The notes: generated by a model from the sequence alone, not told the origin. DNA of 42,142 nt from Alphaproteobacteria bacterium (GCA_016869285.1 VGEN01000023.1:1-42142); one strand, 5' to 3'. Counted from the stretch's first letter, positions 8,465 through 17,735 are shown. Program-made: numbers and translations.

Positions 8465-8919
8465 GCGGGGTCGCCGGTGTCGGGAACGAGGCCGACCTTC
8501 CGGATGCCGACGACGGCGCAGGCCTCGTCGTTCTCGGAGGTATCTCCGGTGACGCCGATAGCGCCCACGATCTGTCCGGCGGCGTTGCGGATCAGGAGGC
8601 CGCCTTGCGCCGGGACGATCCGCCCATCGCTCGCCGCCATCAGCGCGTTCATGAAGGACGGCGCCTTGGCGCTGCGGCGCGCGAATTCGCGCCCGCCGAA
8701 GCCCATGCCGAGCGTGCCCCAGGCCTTGCCGAAGGCGATGTCGAGGCGGAGCAGGCTGGTGCCGTCATCGGCGAGGTAGGCCTTGAGCGCGCCGCGCGGG
8801 TCGAGGACGGCGACCGCCAGCGGCTTCATCTTCTGCGCCTGCCCGTGCGCCAGCGTCGTTCGCGCGATTTCGAGCGCCGCCTCGAGGGTGATGGTTTCGG
8901 TCGGGATCGTCGCGGCCAT
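8461..8919 (-). CDS. GlcG/HbpS-like heme-binding family protein
   Basis: This 152-aa protein matches the GlcG/HbpS family (formerly DUF336). The central blocks are VAVLDPRGALKAYLADDGTSLLR, GKAWGTLGMGFGGRE and PAQGGLLIRNAAGQIVGAIGVTG. Family members bind heme or a corrinoid, or are cytosolic accessory proteins in glycolate and propanediol loci. There is no signal peptide. The start at 8919 has GGAG five bases upstream; the longer frame to 8955 is less likely. The final TAG is read from the same CTAG as the convergent flavoprotein stop. Confidence 0.88.
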   Translation of the reverse strand: MAATIPTETITLEAALEIARTTLAHGQAQKMKPLAVAVLDPRGALKAYLADDGTSLLRLDIAFGKAWGTLGMGFGGREFARRSAKAPSFMNALMAASDGRIVPAQGGLLIRNAAGQIVGAIGVTGDTSENDEACAVVGIRKVGLVPDTGDPA

Positions 8920-9026
8920 GGGGACTCCGGCTCGGAAAGGGGCGCCATTGCGCACTTCTTGGCTGTCCTTGGCAACCGCTCCACGCGCCCGCTCCGCCGA
9001 GTCGAATTCTCCCTAGGATCGCCGGC

Positions 9027-10025
9027 CTAGTGTGCTTTCTTCGCCGTCTCCTTCCAGGTCTCCCGTATCCACGTCGCGCAGGCGATGTTCTGCTCGAAGA
9101 TCGAGTATTTGGCGCCGCCGCCGTAGTCGGGCGGCGGAATGAATTCGCATGAGATGAACTGCAGCGGGCTCTTCGGTTTCGTCGCGTGATGCATCAGCAG
9201 GTTCCGTACCACCTGCTTCCACGGCTCCAGGCGCTTCTCGTCCCACTCCGAGTGCCACTCGCCGGGCCTCGGCTTGATGAACGGGTACTGGATGCCGCGC
9301 CCGACGCGCCCATCCGGATGCTTGCCCCAGATATTGATCGGGTTGTTCGGTACGGCAGCGCGGGCGTGCATGAGCTTGACGTAGTCGCTGGCGATCCAGG
9401 CCGCGGTGACGTTGCCCGGCTTGTCCGGATGCAGCTCCAGCAGGCTGGCATCGATGTCGGCCTTCATGTTCTGGACTTCCTGTTCCTTCGGATTGTCGAT
9501 CTTGAAGATCACATGGCTGTGGTCGAGCGTCATATAGAAGGGGATGCCGCGCTTCTTGACGAGCTGCGCCACTTTCTCGACGCGGCCGAAATGCTCCGAC
9601 CACATGTTGACGTGGACTTCGAGGCAGGGCGTCACGCCCATCTTGCCGCCGAAATCGACGATCTTGCAGTAGAAGTCGGCGACCTCCTGATCGGTCACCG
9701 GGCGCCCTGCGGCGTTGTTGGTCATCACCTGGGTGTTGTGGACGACCGATCCCAGCTCGCGCGCGAAATAGAGGTTGCGCTCGGCCAGCTTCTCGTCGCG
9801 GCCCAAGGTGTAGAACCAGCCGCAGGAGAGGATCGGCAGGCCGAAATCCTGGCTCGCCTTCGCATACTCCTCGAGCTCTTCGAGCGGCGGCGTGCGGTCG
9901 ATGTAGTCGAAGACGCCGGCTTCCTTGACCATCTTCACCTTCTCCCGCGGCGGCGGGATGTTGGTGTCCTGGTGCGTGGTGCCGCCGGCGGTGCAGCCGA
10001 TCTTCAGATCCTCGACCTTGCGCAT
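9027..10025 (-). CDS. Sugar phosphate isomerase/epimerase-like TIM-barrel protein
   Basis: The 332-aa protein looks like the xylose-isomerase-like TIM-barrel superfamily (AP endonuclease family 2). Acidic and His-rich strand ends such as LEVHVNMWSEHFG and TLDHSHVIF are candidate metal ligands. It begins MRKVEDLKIGCTAGGTTHQD, with GGAGGAGATC just upstream, fixing the start at 10025. It lies 42 bp downstream of the C45 acyltransferase gene on the same strand and is probably co-transcribed with it. The exact reaction is unknown, though sugar or inositol-like substrates are common in the superfamily. Confidence 0.8.
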   Translation of the reverse strand: MRKVEDLKIGCTAGGTTHQDTNIPPPREKVKMVKEAGVFDYIDRTPPLEELEEYAKASQDFGLPILSCGWFYTLGRDEKLAERNLYFARELGSVVHNTQVMTNNAAGRPVTDQEVADFYCKIVDFGGKMGVTPCLEVHVNMWSEHFGRVEKVAQLVKKRGIPFYMTLDHSHVIFKIDNPKEQEVQNMKADIDASLLELHPDKPGNVTAAWIASDYVKLMHARAAVPNNPINIWGKHPDGRVGRGIQYPFIKPRPGEWHSEWDEKRLEPWKQVVRNLLMHHATKPKSPLQFISCEFIPPPDYGGGAKYSIFEQNIACATWIRETWKETAKKAH

Positions 10026-10067
10026 GATGATCTCCTCCCTGCCGCCAGTGTTCATCGAACCAAAGGG

Positions 10068-11201
10068 CTAGAAACGGAAATCCATGAACTCGGTGGAACA
10101 GGGCGGGCCGGCGGCGAGGTGCAGGACCGGCTCCGCCTTGTGCTCGTAGATCGTGCAGCCGACGGTGTAGCCGATCGGGTTGCCGCCGACGGTCTCGCCG
10201 GTGCGCGAGATCGGCGCCTCCGGGCTTTTGGTACGGAGCGTATCCTTGATCGTCTCGATCTCGAGCGGCCCGTTCGCGGCGCAACGCTTAAGGCCGCCAT
10301 AGCGGCCCTCGGTGGTCGAGCGCAACGCCCGCTTCGCCGCCTCGGCGCCGCCGCTCATCTCGGTGAAGATGCGGCCCTCGCGGCTGGCGAGCGGATGGTT
10401 GGTGTGCAGCAACGGACCGTCGGCGCCGTGCTCGCCCTTCCATGCGATCGCGTGGTTGCCGGAGCACTCATAGGAGCCGAGCCGGCCGGGAGCGCCGAGC
10501 AGGTAGTTCTGGCCCGACGCATGCTCGACGCCGCGCAGGATGCCGAGGGCGTCGCCGAAGCTCTTCTGCTCGAGCACGCGCCGGCCGACATAGGCCATGG
10601 GCAAGCCGGTCGCGCTCGGGTCGAGCTGGATAAGCGTGTTGCAGCAATAGCCGATGCCGCGCGCATTCAGCCCGTTGAGCGCGATGGAGCCGGCATAGGT
10701 GAAGACGAGCTGCGCCGGAGCCGCCTCCGTCTCTTCAAGATGCAGCAGCACCTGATGGCCCTCGATCCAGGTGCCGATATCCATGTTCTGCCCGGAATAG
10801 GTGGCCTTGGGGCCGCGCACCTGTCCGAGCGCGCTGCATCGCTCCGGGATTTCGGCATGTTCGCGCCACGGCGCCTTGCCCGCCTTGCGATAGAGAGTGA
10901 ACCACCAGATCTCGTCGAGGAGCTGGATGCCCTGGATCTTCCACAGCGGCTGGCCGGAGCCCTCGGCGATACCCTGCACCTCCTCCCAGAGATGCGGCGC
11001 CCAGCGCTGGATCGCGCGGTCGAAGCGGGTTTCCTTGAGGATGTCGTCGATCAGCGCCTTGGCGGGGCTGCCGCCGTCGACCTGCGCCTCCCAGCGCGGC
11101 ACGAGATCGCCGATCTGGCGGCGCAGGGCCTCGCCGTACTGGCGGCCGCGAGCCCGGCCCGATCCGGCGAGCTTGATGACGGGCATGTCGGCGGTGCGCA
11201 T
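10068..11201 (-). CDS. C45-family peptidase / acyl-CoA:6-aminopenicillanate acyltransferase-like Ntn hydrolase
   Basis: The 377-aa protein has the N-terminal nucleophile hydrolase layout of peptidase family C45. An N-terminal stretch of about 120 residues is followed by Cys122 in ERCSALG, the likely nucleophile exposed by self-cleavage. The SGQNMDIG block and ARGIGYCCNTL follow. The fungal member makes penicillins; bacterial members are mostly uncharacterised amidases or acyltransferases. The start at 11201 has a perfect AAGGAGG five bases upstream; the open frame continues to 11774 but overlaps the divergent dehydrogenase and is spurious. It is divergent from the idonate dehydrogenase-like gene across a 96-bp gap. 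Confidence 0.85.
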   Translation of the reverse strand: MRTADMPVIKLAGSGRARGRQYGEALRRQIGDLVPRWEAQVDGGSPAKALIDDILKETRFDRAIQRWAPHLWEEVQGIAEGSGQPLWKIQGIQLLDEIWWFTLYRKAGKAPWREHAEIPERCSALGQVRGPKATYSGQNMDIGTWIEGHQVLLHLEETEAAPAQLVFTYAGSIALNGLNARGIGYCCNTLIQLDPSATGLPMAYVGRRVLEQKSFGDALGILRGVEHASGQNYLLGAPGRLGSYECSGNHAIAWKGEHGADGPLLHTNHPLASREGRIFTEMSGGAEAAKRALRSTTEGRYGGLKRCAANGPLEIETIKDTLRTKSPEAPISRTGETVGGNPIGYTVGCTIYEHKAEPVLHLAAGPPCSTEFMDFRF

Positions 11202-11297
11202 GACGACCTCCTTAGCCAAGTCTGCTCCCGGCCGGCGGGGCTGGACAAGCGTGAGCCGCTGGCCGAAAACAGCGTGCCTGCTGATCGGGAGCCGTCG

Positions 11298-12332
11298 ATG
11301 AAGGCCTGCGTCCTCCACGCCCCCAAGGATCTCCGCTTCGAGGAGGTTCCCGACGACGCGCTGAAACCCTGCCACGTCCGCGTCCACGTCGTCGCCGGCG
11401 GCATCTGCGGCTCCGACATGCACTATTACTTCCATGGCGGCTTCGGCACGGTGCGGGTCCGGCAGCCGATGATCCTCGGCCACGAGGTTTCCGGCACCGT
11501 CGCCGAGCTCGGCCCCGGCGTCAGCCATGTGAAGCTCGGCGACCTTGTTGCGCTCGAGCCGGGCATCGCCTGCGGCGCCTGTCGCTATTGCCAGGCCGGG
11601 CAGCGGAACCAATGCCTCGACATGCGCTTCTTCGGCAGCGCTATGCGCTTTCCGCATGTGCAGGGCGCTTTTCGCCAGAGCCTCGTCATCAGCGAGCGGC
11701 AATGCCACAAGGTTGCGGCGACCGTCAGCGGCGCGCAGGCCGCCTTTGCCGAGCCTTTGGCCGTGGCTCTCCACGGCATGACGCGTGCGGGTGCTCTGCT
11801 CGGCAGGAAGGTGCTGGTTACGGGCTCAGGCCCGATCGGCGCGCTCACCGTCGCGGCGGCACGCATGGGCGGGGCGGCCGAGATTGTCGCCGTCGATGTC
11901 GCCTCGGCCCCGCTCGCCGCGGCGAGGAAGATGGGCGCCGATCACGCGATCGACGCCGCTGCCGATCCGGACTGGGCGACGCGTTTCGAGAAGGACAAGG
12001 GCAGCTTCGACGTCGCCTTCGAGGCCTCGGGCAACGAGCGCGCCTTGCGATCGGCGATGACCGCCGTACGTGCGCGCGGCACGATCGTCGTGCTCGGCAT
12101 GGGCGGTGACATGAACCTGCCGATGGGCGCGGCGGTGGCCAAGGAGATCGAGCTCCGCGGCTCCTTTCGCTTCTTCGAGGAGTTCGCCTGGGCGGTTGAC
12201 TGCATCTCGACCGGCCGCATCGATGTCCTGCCGATCCTCACCGACACCATCGCCGCCACGGATGCCGACCGCGCCTTCGCGCTCGCCTCGGATCGCTCCA
12301 AGGCGATGAAGGTGCACCTGGCCTTCGCTTAG
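11298..12332 (+). CDS. Zinc-dependent L-idonate 5-dehydrogenase-like medium-chain dehydrogenase
   Basis: The 344-aa protein has the catalytic zinc residues Cys37 (GICGSDMHYY) and His62-Glu63 (GHEVSG). The structural zinc cysteines are 92, 95, 98 and 106. The NAD(P) fold is VTGSGPIGAL (175-183). GICGSDMHYYFHGGFG followed by VRQPMILGHE is typical of L-idonate 5-dehydrogenases, which interconvert L-idonate and 5-ketogluconate, but sorbitol or threonine dehydrogenase activity is possible. The start has GGGAG upstream. It may work with the sugar isomerase-like and PhyH genes around it. Its TAG overlaps the convergent PhyH stop (TTAG, 12329-12332). Confidence 0.9.
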   Translation: MKACVLHAPKDLRFEEVPDDALKPCHVRVHVVAGGICGSDMHYYFHGGFGTVRVRQPMILGHEVSGTVAELGPGVSHVKLGDLVALEPGIACGACRYCQAGQRNQCLDMRFFGSAMRFPHVQGAFRQSLVISERQCHKVAATVSGAQAAFAEPLAVALHGMTRAGALLGRKVLVTGSGPIGALTVAAARMGGAAEIVAVDVASAPLAAARKMGADHAIDAAADPDWATRFEKDKGSFDVAFEASGNERALRSAMTAVRARGTIVVLGMGGDMNLPMGAAVAKEIELRGSFRFFEEFAWAVDCISTGRIDVLPILTDTIAATDADRAFALASDRSKAMKVHLAFA

Positions 12333-13153
12333 GCCGCCTTCGTATTCCGCATCGTGATCGCGCGCCGGCGCTCGATGAATTGCTTATGCACGGCCAGCGC
12401 TTCGTCGGTGAAATTGCCGACGGCACGGGGCTGCAGGTCGAAATTGCCGTAGCGGTTCTCGCCGCGCACCAGCGCCGCGGTGTCGCGCTTGCCGGTGGTC
12501 TGGCGCACATGCGCCGGGACATAGCGGATGACGAGGCCGATGCGCCGATCATCGGTGGTGTTCGGCCCCGAGCCATGCGCGATCTTGACATGATGCAGCG
12601 ACATCTGGCCTGGCTTGAGCGGCATGGCGACGCAGCGCGCTGGATCGACCGCCACTTCCATCTCCTGGCCACGCGAGAGCATGTTGTCCTTGCCCCAGGT
12701 GTCGCGGTGCGGCGAGAGCTCGCCGATATGCGAGCCGGTCATCACCTCCATGCAGCCGCTTTCCCGCGTCGCCGGACTCAGCGCCACCCAGGCGGTGAGC
12801 ACCTCGTAGGGCTCGAGCCCCCAGTATTTCGCGTCCTGGTGCCAGGAGAAGAAGGACTTGGCGTGCGGCTCCTTGGTCAGGAACGCGCTCTCCCAGCAAA
12901 GGATGTCCGGGCCGAGCAGGCTTTCGACCGGGTCGAGGATCTTGGGCGAGCGGATGATCTCGTCGACGAAAGGCGCATAGATGTTCGGCATAGCGATCAG
13001 CGAGCGAGGCAAAGGTCCGCCGAGCCGCGCTTCGATGACTTCGAGCTGCCAGCGCGCTTCCGCCACCTCGTCGGCGTCCAGCACATCGAAGGGGAAGAGG
13101 TAGCCGTCGCGCTGATAGCGGGCGACTTCATCGGGCGTAAGCGAGCCGGTCAT
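12329..13153 (-). CDS. Phytanoyl-CoA dioxygenase (PhyH) family protein
   Basis: The 274-aa protein shows the PhyH-type non-heme iron triad: His105-x-Asp107 in SWHQDAKYW and a distal His193 in AHGSGPN. A basic residue near 204-210 could hold 2-oxoglutarate. Bacterial PhyH-like enzymes hydroxylate diverse small molecules rather than phytanoyl-CoA. The start at 13153 has AGGAGAG five bases upstream. It is convergent with the idonate dehydrogenase-like gene and shares stop-codon bases with it. Confidence 0.9.
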   Translation of the reverse strand: MTGSLTPDEVARYQRDGYLFPFDVLDADEVAEARWQLEVIEARLGGPLPRSLIAMPNIYAPFVDEIIRSPKILDPVESLLGPDILCWESAFLTKEPHAKSFFSWHQDAKYWGLEPYEVLTAWVALSPATRESGCMEVMTGSHIGELSPHRDTWGKDNMLSRGQEMEVAVDPARCVAMPLKPGQMSLHHVKIAHGSGPNTTDDRRIGLVIRYVPAHVRQTTGKRDTAALVRGENRYGNFDLQPRAVGNFTDEALAVHKQFIERRRAITMRNTKAA

Positions 13154-13203
13154 TTTCGCTCTCCTGAACGATCCTGCCCAGCCTAGCATGCGAGGCGGCG
13201 ACG

Positions 13204-13827
13204 TCAGCGGCGGACCGAAATACCCGAAACGCGCCAGAGCGCGAGCGACTTGTCATTGTAGGGGTCCGCGGGATTCTCGGCGCGCTCACGGATCAGGCGA
13301 AGCGGAGCCGGCCAGCCGAAGGGCTCGTCCTCGAAGTTGAGCGCGCGCCAGCCGCCGATAGCGGTGTCCTTGTTGACCTTCTCGGGAAAGTGCGTGGTCA
13401 AGAGGTAGGGAATTTCCGAGCGCCTCAGATTGGCAAGGAAATCCTCGATCAGTTGGTAGGGCAGATGCACGAGCGCGTCACGGCAGAGGATGGCGTCGGC
13501 CGCCGGCAACGGATCGCGGGCGATGTCGGCGCAGATGAATTCGTAGCGCTCGCTCCAGATCTCGCCCTTGAGCTTTGCAATGACCTCCGGCGCGACGTCG
13601 ATGCCGTAGAAGCGCTCGAACGCATAGTCGAGCCGGCGCATCCAGTTCATGTCGCCGCAGGGGGCGTCGACGAGCGTGCGGATGCCGAGCTCGGCAAGAA
13701 GCTTCGGCAGCTCGCGGCTCAGGATCTCGGTCTGGCGCAGAGTCGAGCCCGGGCCGGAGGCCGACTGAGGGTCACCCCAGAGATTGCCGCGATAGATCGA
13801 TGAGAAAATCGAGCGAGTGCTGCTCAT
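13204..13827 (-). CDS. Class I SAM-dependent methyltransferase-like protein
   Basis: The 207-aa protein has the SAM-binding loop LVDAPCGDMNWM (about residues 52-63), an acidic strand end GIDVAPE, and a post-loop aspartate pair in CRDALVHLP. This matches a small class I methyltransferase family of unknown substrate found widely in Proteobacteria. It lies 29 bp downstream of the ABC importer ATPase gene on the same strand, so it may be the last gene of that operon. The substrate is not evident. Confidence 0.82.
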   Translation of the reverse strand: MSSTRSIFSSIYRGNLWGDPQSASGPGSTLRQTEILSRELPKLLAELGIRTLVDAPCGDMNWMRRLDYAFERFYGIDVAPEVIAKLKGEIWSERYEFICADIARDPLPAADAILCRDALVHLPYQLIEDFLANLRRSEIPYLLTTHFPEKVNKDTAIGGWRALNFEDEPFGWPAPLRLIRERAENPADPYNDKSLALWRVSGISVRR

Positions 13828-13856
13828 ACGGTCCGCCCATGCGCGCCGGGCCGAGA

Positions 13857-14903
13857 CTATCGCGGAATGATCCAGCCGTCGCGGATGTCGAGCCTGATCT
13901 CGGTCTCGTCGGTCGCCGCCGAGGCGGGAACGACCGCGCGCAGGCGCTCACCCGCGCAAGTGAGATCGAGCGCGACGGTGGCACCCTGGTAGGCGCGCTG
14001 CGTCACCCAGCCAGCGGCACCGGCTGCAGCGATTGCAAGGTCCTCAGGCCGAAGGCAGACCTCCGCCGGTCCCGTCGGCTGGCCGGGATGTGCGCGAAGC
14101 GTGCGGACGAGGCCGAGCACGCGCACCGGTGCGACGCCGCCGGCCGGTGGACCCAGCACTTCGGCCGGCACCACGGAGCCGCCGCCGACGAAGGCGGCGA
14201 CGGCCGCCGAGGCCGGCTCGCGGTAGAGAGCCTGCGGCGCATCGACCTGCAGGAGGCGGCCATGATCGAGCACGGCGACGCGATCGGCGATCGCCAGCGC
14301 CTCGGCCTGATCGTGGGTGACGTAGAGCATGGTGGCGCCGGTCGAGGCGTGGAAGGAGACGAGCTCCTGGCTGAGGCTGGCGCGAAGATGAATATCAAGA
14401 CTGGCCAGCGGTTCGTCCAGCAGCACCACCGCCGGGTCCATCACCAGGCAGCGGGCCAGCGCGACGCGCTGGCGCTGGCCGCCGGACAATGCCTGCGGGC
14501 GCCGCCCGCCGAAGGCCGAGAGGCCGACGGCTTCGAGCGCCCGGCTGACCCGCGCGTCGTAGTCGGCGCCCTTCACGCCGCGCGCTTCGAGCGGATAGCC
14601 GATATTGCGCCGCACATCCATATGCGGCCAGAGCGCATAGGACTGAAACACCATGCCGATGCGGCGCCGCTCGGGCGGTACGAAGCGGCCGTTGCCGGCG
14701 ACAGACTCGCCGGCGATGCGGATTTCGCCCGCATCGGGCCGCTCGAAGCCCGCGATCAGGCGGAGCAGAGTGGTCTTGCCGGAGCCCGAGCGACCGAGCA
14801 CGGCCAGCAGCTCGCCATGGCGGAGCTCGAGGCTGACGTCGTCGAGGGCAGGATGGTCCGCATCGAAGCGACGCGAGACGCGATCGAGGATTACGCCCGC
14901 CAT
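13857..14903 (-). CDS. ABC transporter ATP-binding protein (FbpC/PotA type)
   Basis: The 348-aa ATPase has Walker A GRSGSGKT (37-44), a Q-loop Gln87, signature LSGGQRQR (139-146), Walker B VVLLDEP (159-165) and H-loop His197 in THDQ. A TOBE domain follows at about 250-345. It energises uptake by the overlapping permease gene, whose last 13 bp it shares (14891-14903). A ribosome site GGGAG precedes ATG 14903. Together with the permease and binding protein it forms a complete importer of the ferric iron/polyamine class. A long apparent frame from 16406 is a read-through of another frame of the permease and is not real. Confidence 0.95.
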   Translation of the reverse strand: MAGVILDRVSRRFDADHPALDDVSLELRHGELLAVLGRSGSGKTTLLRLIAGFERPDAGEIRIAGESVAGNGRFVPPERRRIGMVFQSYALWPHMDVRRNIGYPLEARGVKGADYDARVSRALEAVGLSAFGGRRPQALSGGQRQRVALARCLVMDPAVVLLDEPLASLDIHLRASLSQELVSFHASTGATMLYVTHDQAEALAIADRVAVLDHGRLLQVDAPQALYREPASAAVAAFVGGGSVVPAEVLGPPAGGVAPVRVLGLVRTLRAHPGQPTGPAEVCLRPEDLAIAAAGAAGWVTQRAYQGATVALDLTCAGERLRAVVPASAATDETEIRLDIRDGWIIPR

Positions 14904-16600
14904 GGCAGGACTCCCGGCGGCAGGCGGCGGGCGAGCGCGGAGCCGATGAGCATCAGCGCCAGCGTCGCTGCGACAGTCATCACCGCGACCGAGGCGGCAG
15001 CGGTGGACTCGCCCGCCTGCTCGAGGCTGAAGACGACGACGCCGAGCGTCTCGCGCCCGGACGACCACAGGAGCGCCGAGACCGTGAGCTCGTTGAATGC
15101 GGTCAGGAACACGATGATTCCGCCCGCCGCCATTGCCGGCGCCAGCAGCGGGTAGGCGATGGTGCGCAGCCGATAGGCGAAGCCCGCGCCTGCGGCCTGC
15201 GCCGCCTCGTCGAGGCCGCGATCGATCTGGGCGAGACCGGCAGCAACCGGCCGCCAGGCCAGGGTCAGGAAGCGCGCGAGATAGGCGATCAGGATGATCC
15301 AGGCGGTGTTGTAGAGGCTGATGCCGAGGATCGGCAGCGGTCGCAGGAAGGCGAGAATGACGCCGATGGCGAGGACGACACCCGGTAGCGCATAAGGAAA
15401 TTCGGCAACGACCGAAAGCACGTTGGCGACCCGGCTTCGCCGCCAGTCGGCGAGCACGGCGAGCGGCACAGAGGCGGCCATCAGGATGAACGCGGCCAAG
15501 CCCGCGAGGGTAAAGCTGTTGGCGAAGGCACGCCCCGTGGCGCCGTGCTCGAACAGCACATAGGCATAGTGCGTGAGGGTCGCGGTCTCGGCCGAGAGCG
15601 GGACGCCATGCGCCTTGACCAGCGACGTTGCGATCAGCGCCAGCAGGGGAACGACGACGACGAGACCGAGAAAGGCCCAGAGCGCGGCCTCGATGGGCAC
15701 CCGGTGGCGGCCGAGCGACCAGCCGGGCGCAGCCGCGGACAAGGTCGTCGTCCGCGCATCGTCGCGCCGCAAGCGGCGGAGCTGGGCCAGCAGACCGATC
15801 GCGGCCAGCAGCGCGAGCACGATGGCAATCGCCGCGACCTCCGGCAGGACGCGCGGGCCGAAGCCGGAGAGGCGCTGATAGATCAAGGTGACAAGCACGG
15901 TGTATCCGGCCGGAATGCCGAGGAAGGCGGGGATGCCGAAATTGCCGATCGAGGAGACGAAGGCAAGCCCGGCGCCGGCCGTCAGCGCCGGTCCCATCAG
16001 CGGCAGAATGACGGTGCGGATTGCGAAGAGGGGAGAGGCGCCCGATGCCGACGCCGCTTCCACCAGCTCGCGCGGCAGGTTGCGCAGCCCGGCGCGGACG
16101 GCGAGGAACACCAGCGGCGCGTGGTGCAGGCCCAGCAGCAGGATGATGCCGCCGGCACCGTAGAGCGGATGCGGCGTGCCGGGCGCCGGCGCGAGGCCGA
16201 TCAGTCGAAGCAGGGCGCTGCCAGGCCCCATCGCCTGGATCCAGGCAAGCGCCGTCACCTGGGGAGCGATCATCAGCGGCAGCATGAAGCCGAAGATCAG
16301 CGTCGTCTTGGCGCGGACATCGGTCAGCGTCACGACGAGCGCGAAGACCGTGCCGAGGACAAGCGAGATCGCGGTCCCGCCGAGCGCGGTGACGAGCGTG
16401 CGCCAAAGCGCGCGCCGCGTCGCCTCGCGCGACCAGGCCTCGCTCATCACCGAGAGATCGAGCTCGCCGCCCGGCGCCAGCCCCGCAAGCAGAAGCCGCG
16501 CGACCGGAAGGGCGGCGACAAGGACGGTGAAGACGACGAGCAGGATCAGGATGATCCGTTCGCCCGGGTCAGCCCCCGCTTTCGCCCCCGTGGCCGCCAT
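14891..16600 (-). CDS. ABC transporter permease, two fused membrane domains (FbpB type)
   Basis: The 569-aa inner-membrane protein contains two copies of the binding-protein-dependent permease domain. The first begins with a membrane helix near residues 16-40 (IILILLVVFTVLVAALPVARLLLAG). The second starts after a soluble linker near 280-300. The EAA-type cytoplasmic loops (such as ELVEAASASGASPLFAIRTVILP and GLDEAAQAAGAGFAYRLRTIAYP) contact the ATPase. This fused architecture is typical of FbpB-like ferric-iron and related importers. The start codon directly follows the stop of the binding-protein gene (16601/16600). Confidence 0.95.
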   Translation of the reverse strand: MAATGAKAGADPGERIILILLVVFTVLVAALPVARLLLAGLAPGGELDLSVMSEAWSREATRRALWRTLVTALGGTAISLVLGTVFALVVTLTDVRAKTTLIFGFMLPLMIAPQVTALAWIQAMGPGSALLRLIGLAPAPGTPHPLYGAGGIILLLGLHHAPLVFLAVRAGLRNLPRELVEAASASGASPLFAIRTVILPLMGPALTAGAGLAFVSSIGNFGIPAFLGIPAGYTVLVTLIYQRLSGFGPRVLPEVAAIAIVLALLAAIGLLAQLRRLRRDDARTTTLSAAAPGWSLGRHRVPIEAALWAFLGLVVVVPLLALIATSLVKAHGVPLSAETATLTHYAYVLFEHGATGRAFANSFTLAGLAAFILMAASVPLAVLADWRRSRVANVLSVVAEFPYALPGVVLAIGVILAFLRPLPILGISLYNTAWIILIAYLARFLTLAWRPVAAGLAQIDRGLDEAAQAAGAGFAYRLRTIAYPLLAPAMAAGGIIVFLTAFNELTVSALLWSSGRETLGVVVFSLEQAGESTAAASVAVMTVAATLALMLIGSALARRLPPGVLPWRA

Positions 16601-17578
16601 TCATCCGCCGAACAGGTCGGCGAATGCCTTCTTGTTGGCCTCATCGGCGCGGATTGCCGCCGGCACGTCGATCGGGATCAGCTTGACGTCGGCGAGCGGC
16701 GGGAAGCCCGCGGGCGGCTTCACGTCGCGCCGCGCCGGCAGGTAGCCCTGAGCGACCGCCAGCTCCTGGCCTTCCTTCGACAGGATGAAGTCGATGAAGG
16801 CGCGGGCCGCCGCCGGGTTCTTGGCGGTCTTGAGCGCCGCGACCGGCTCGGTCACCGCAGAAACGCCTTCGGTCGGGAAGACGAAGGTGACGGGCGAGCC
16901 CTTCTTCTGCGCGTTCAGCGCCATGAACTCGACGATGAAGCCGTACATCCTCTCGCCGCCGGCGACCTGCGTGACCACGGCGCCGTTGCCGCGGACGGCG
17001 ACGGCGCCGTTCTTTGACAAGCTCTCATAGTACTTGGGCCCGAGAGACGGAATCGCGGACAGCGCTGCCATGTGGATCGCCGCCGCGCCGGAGTAGAGCG
17101 GGCTCGGCAGCGATACCTGGCCCTTGGCCTCCGGCTTCAGCAGATCGGCCCAGGATTTCGGCGTCATCGTCGCCTTGTTGTTGACGATGATGCCGGTGGT
17201 GATGAGCTTCGAGCCGAAATAGGTCTTGTCGCGGTCATGCGCCTCGGCCGGGAATTGCGAAAGATCGGCGCCGGGATGCGGCAGCAGCCGGCCATCGGCC
17301 TTGAGGCGTTCCATCGACACCGCGTCCGCGATCAGCAGCACGTCGGCGCGCGGATCGCCGGCGGTGAACTCCGCCTGCAGCTTGTTCATCACCTCGGTCG
17401 TGCCTGAGCGGAAGATCTCGACCGCGACGCCGGGATGGCGCTTCTTGAACGCCTCGACGGTCTGCGCCGCGTCGCGGTCGGGCTGCGAGGTGTAGAGCGT
17501 GAGCTTGCCGGCAACCTGGGCCTCGGCGCCGAAGGCGAGGCCGAGCGCGAGGACGAGGGCGGCAGTCAGGCGAAGCAT
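16601..17578 (-). CDS. ABC transporter extracellular solute-binding protein (AfuA/FbpA-like)
   Basis: The 325-aa periplasmic protein has a signal peptide cleaved after about residue 20 (GAEA|QVAG). The fold pattern LTLYTSQPDRDAAQTVEAFKK...GDPRADVLLIAD is that of type 2 periplasmic binding proteins. Blocks such as YESLSKNGAVAVRGNG and FVFPTEG recur in AfuA/2-aminoethylphosphonate-type members. I do not see the adjacent ligand tyrosines arranged as in classical FbpA, so ferric iron is not assured. It is first in the operon, with GGAG seven bases before the ATG. Confidence 0.92.
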   Translation of the reverse strand: MLRLTAALVLALGLAFGAEAQVAGKLTLYTSQPDRDAAQTVEAFKKRHPGVAVEIFRSGTTEVMNKLQAEFTAGDPRADVLLIADAVSMERLKADGRLLPHPGADLSQFPAEAHDRDKTYFGSKLITTGIIVNNKATMTPKSWADLLKPEAKGQVSLPSPLYSGAAAIHMAALSAIPSLGPKYYESLSKNGAVAVRGNGAVVTQVAGGERMYGFIVEFMALNAQKKGSPVTFVFPTEGVSAVTEPVAALKTAKNPAAARAFIDFILSKEGQELAVAQGYLPARRDVKPPAGFPPLADVKLIPIDVPAAIRADEANKKAFADLFGG

Positions 17579-17706
17579 GCGTCATCTCCAATGAGCCCGG
17601 GCCGCCACCAGTGCCGGATTTCGACGACGGTTCCGTCTCGGAAATATGCCTATTCGATGAAGGTCGCCACTGTTGCCAGCCCGGTCGGGCCAGATCAACC
17701 CCGGAC

Positions 17707-17735
17707 TTGCCGCGGAAGGCGTAGAGTACCATATT
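17707..17735 (+). promoter_or_regulatory. Probable promoter of the toxin-antitoxin operon
   Basis: TTGCCG (17707-17712) and CATATT (17730-17735) are separated by 17 bp and resemble sigma-70 -35 and -10 boxes (four of six matches each). The -10 box lies inside the left arm of the palindromic operator, which would let a bound antitoxin block RNA polymerase. Confidence 0.45.

Noticed and set aside
10068..11774. N-terminal extension of the C45 enzyme to 11774
   Set aside because: It overlaps the divergent dehydrogenase, and a perfect AAGGAGG places the start at 11201.
9186..12332. 1048-codon open frame on the plus strand
   Set aside because: Its last 344 codons are the idonate dehydrogenase, which has its own ribosome site at 11298; the rest lies antisense to two well-supported genes and reflects high-GC codon use.
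13857..16406. 849-codon open frame on the minus strand
   Set aside because: The real ATPase begins at 14903; the upstream part is another frame of the ABC permease gene.
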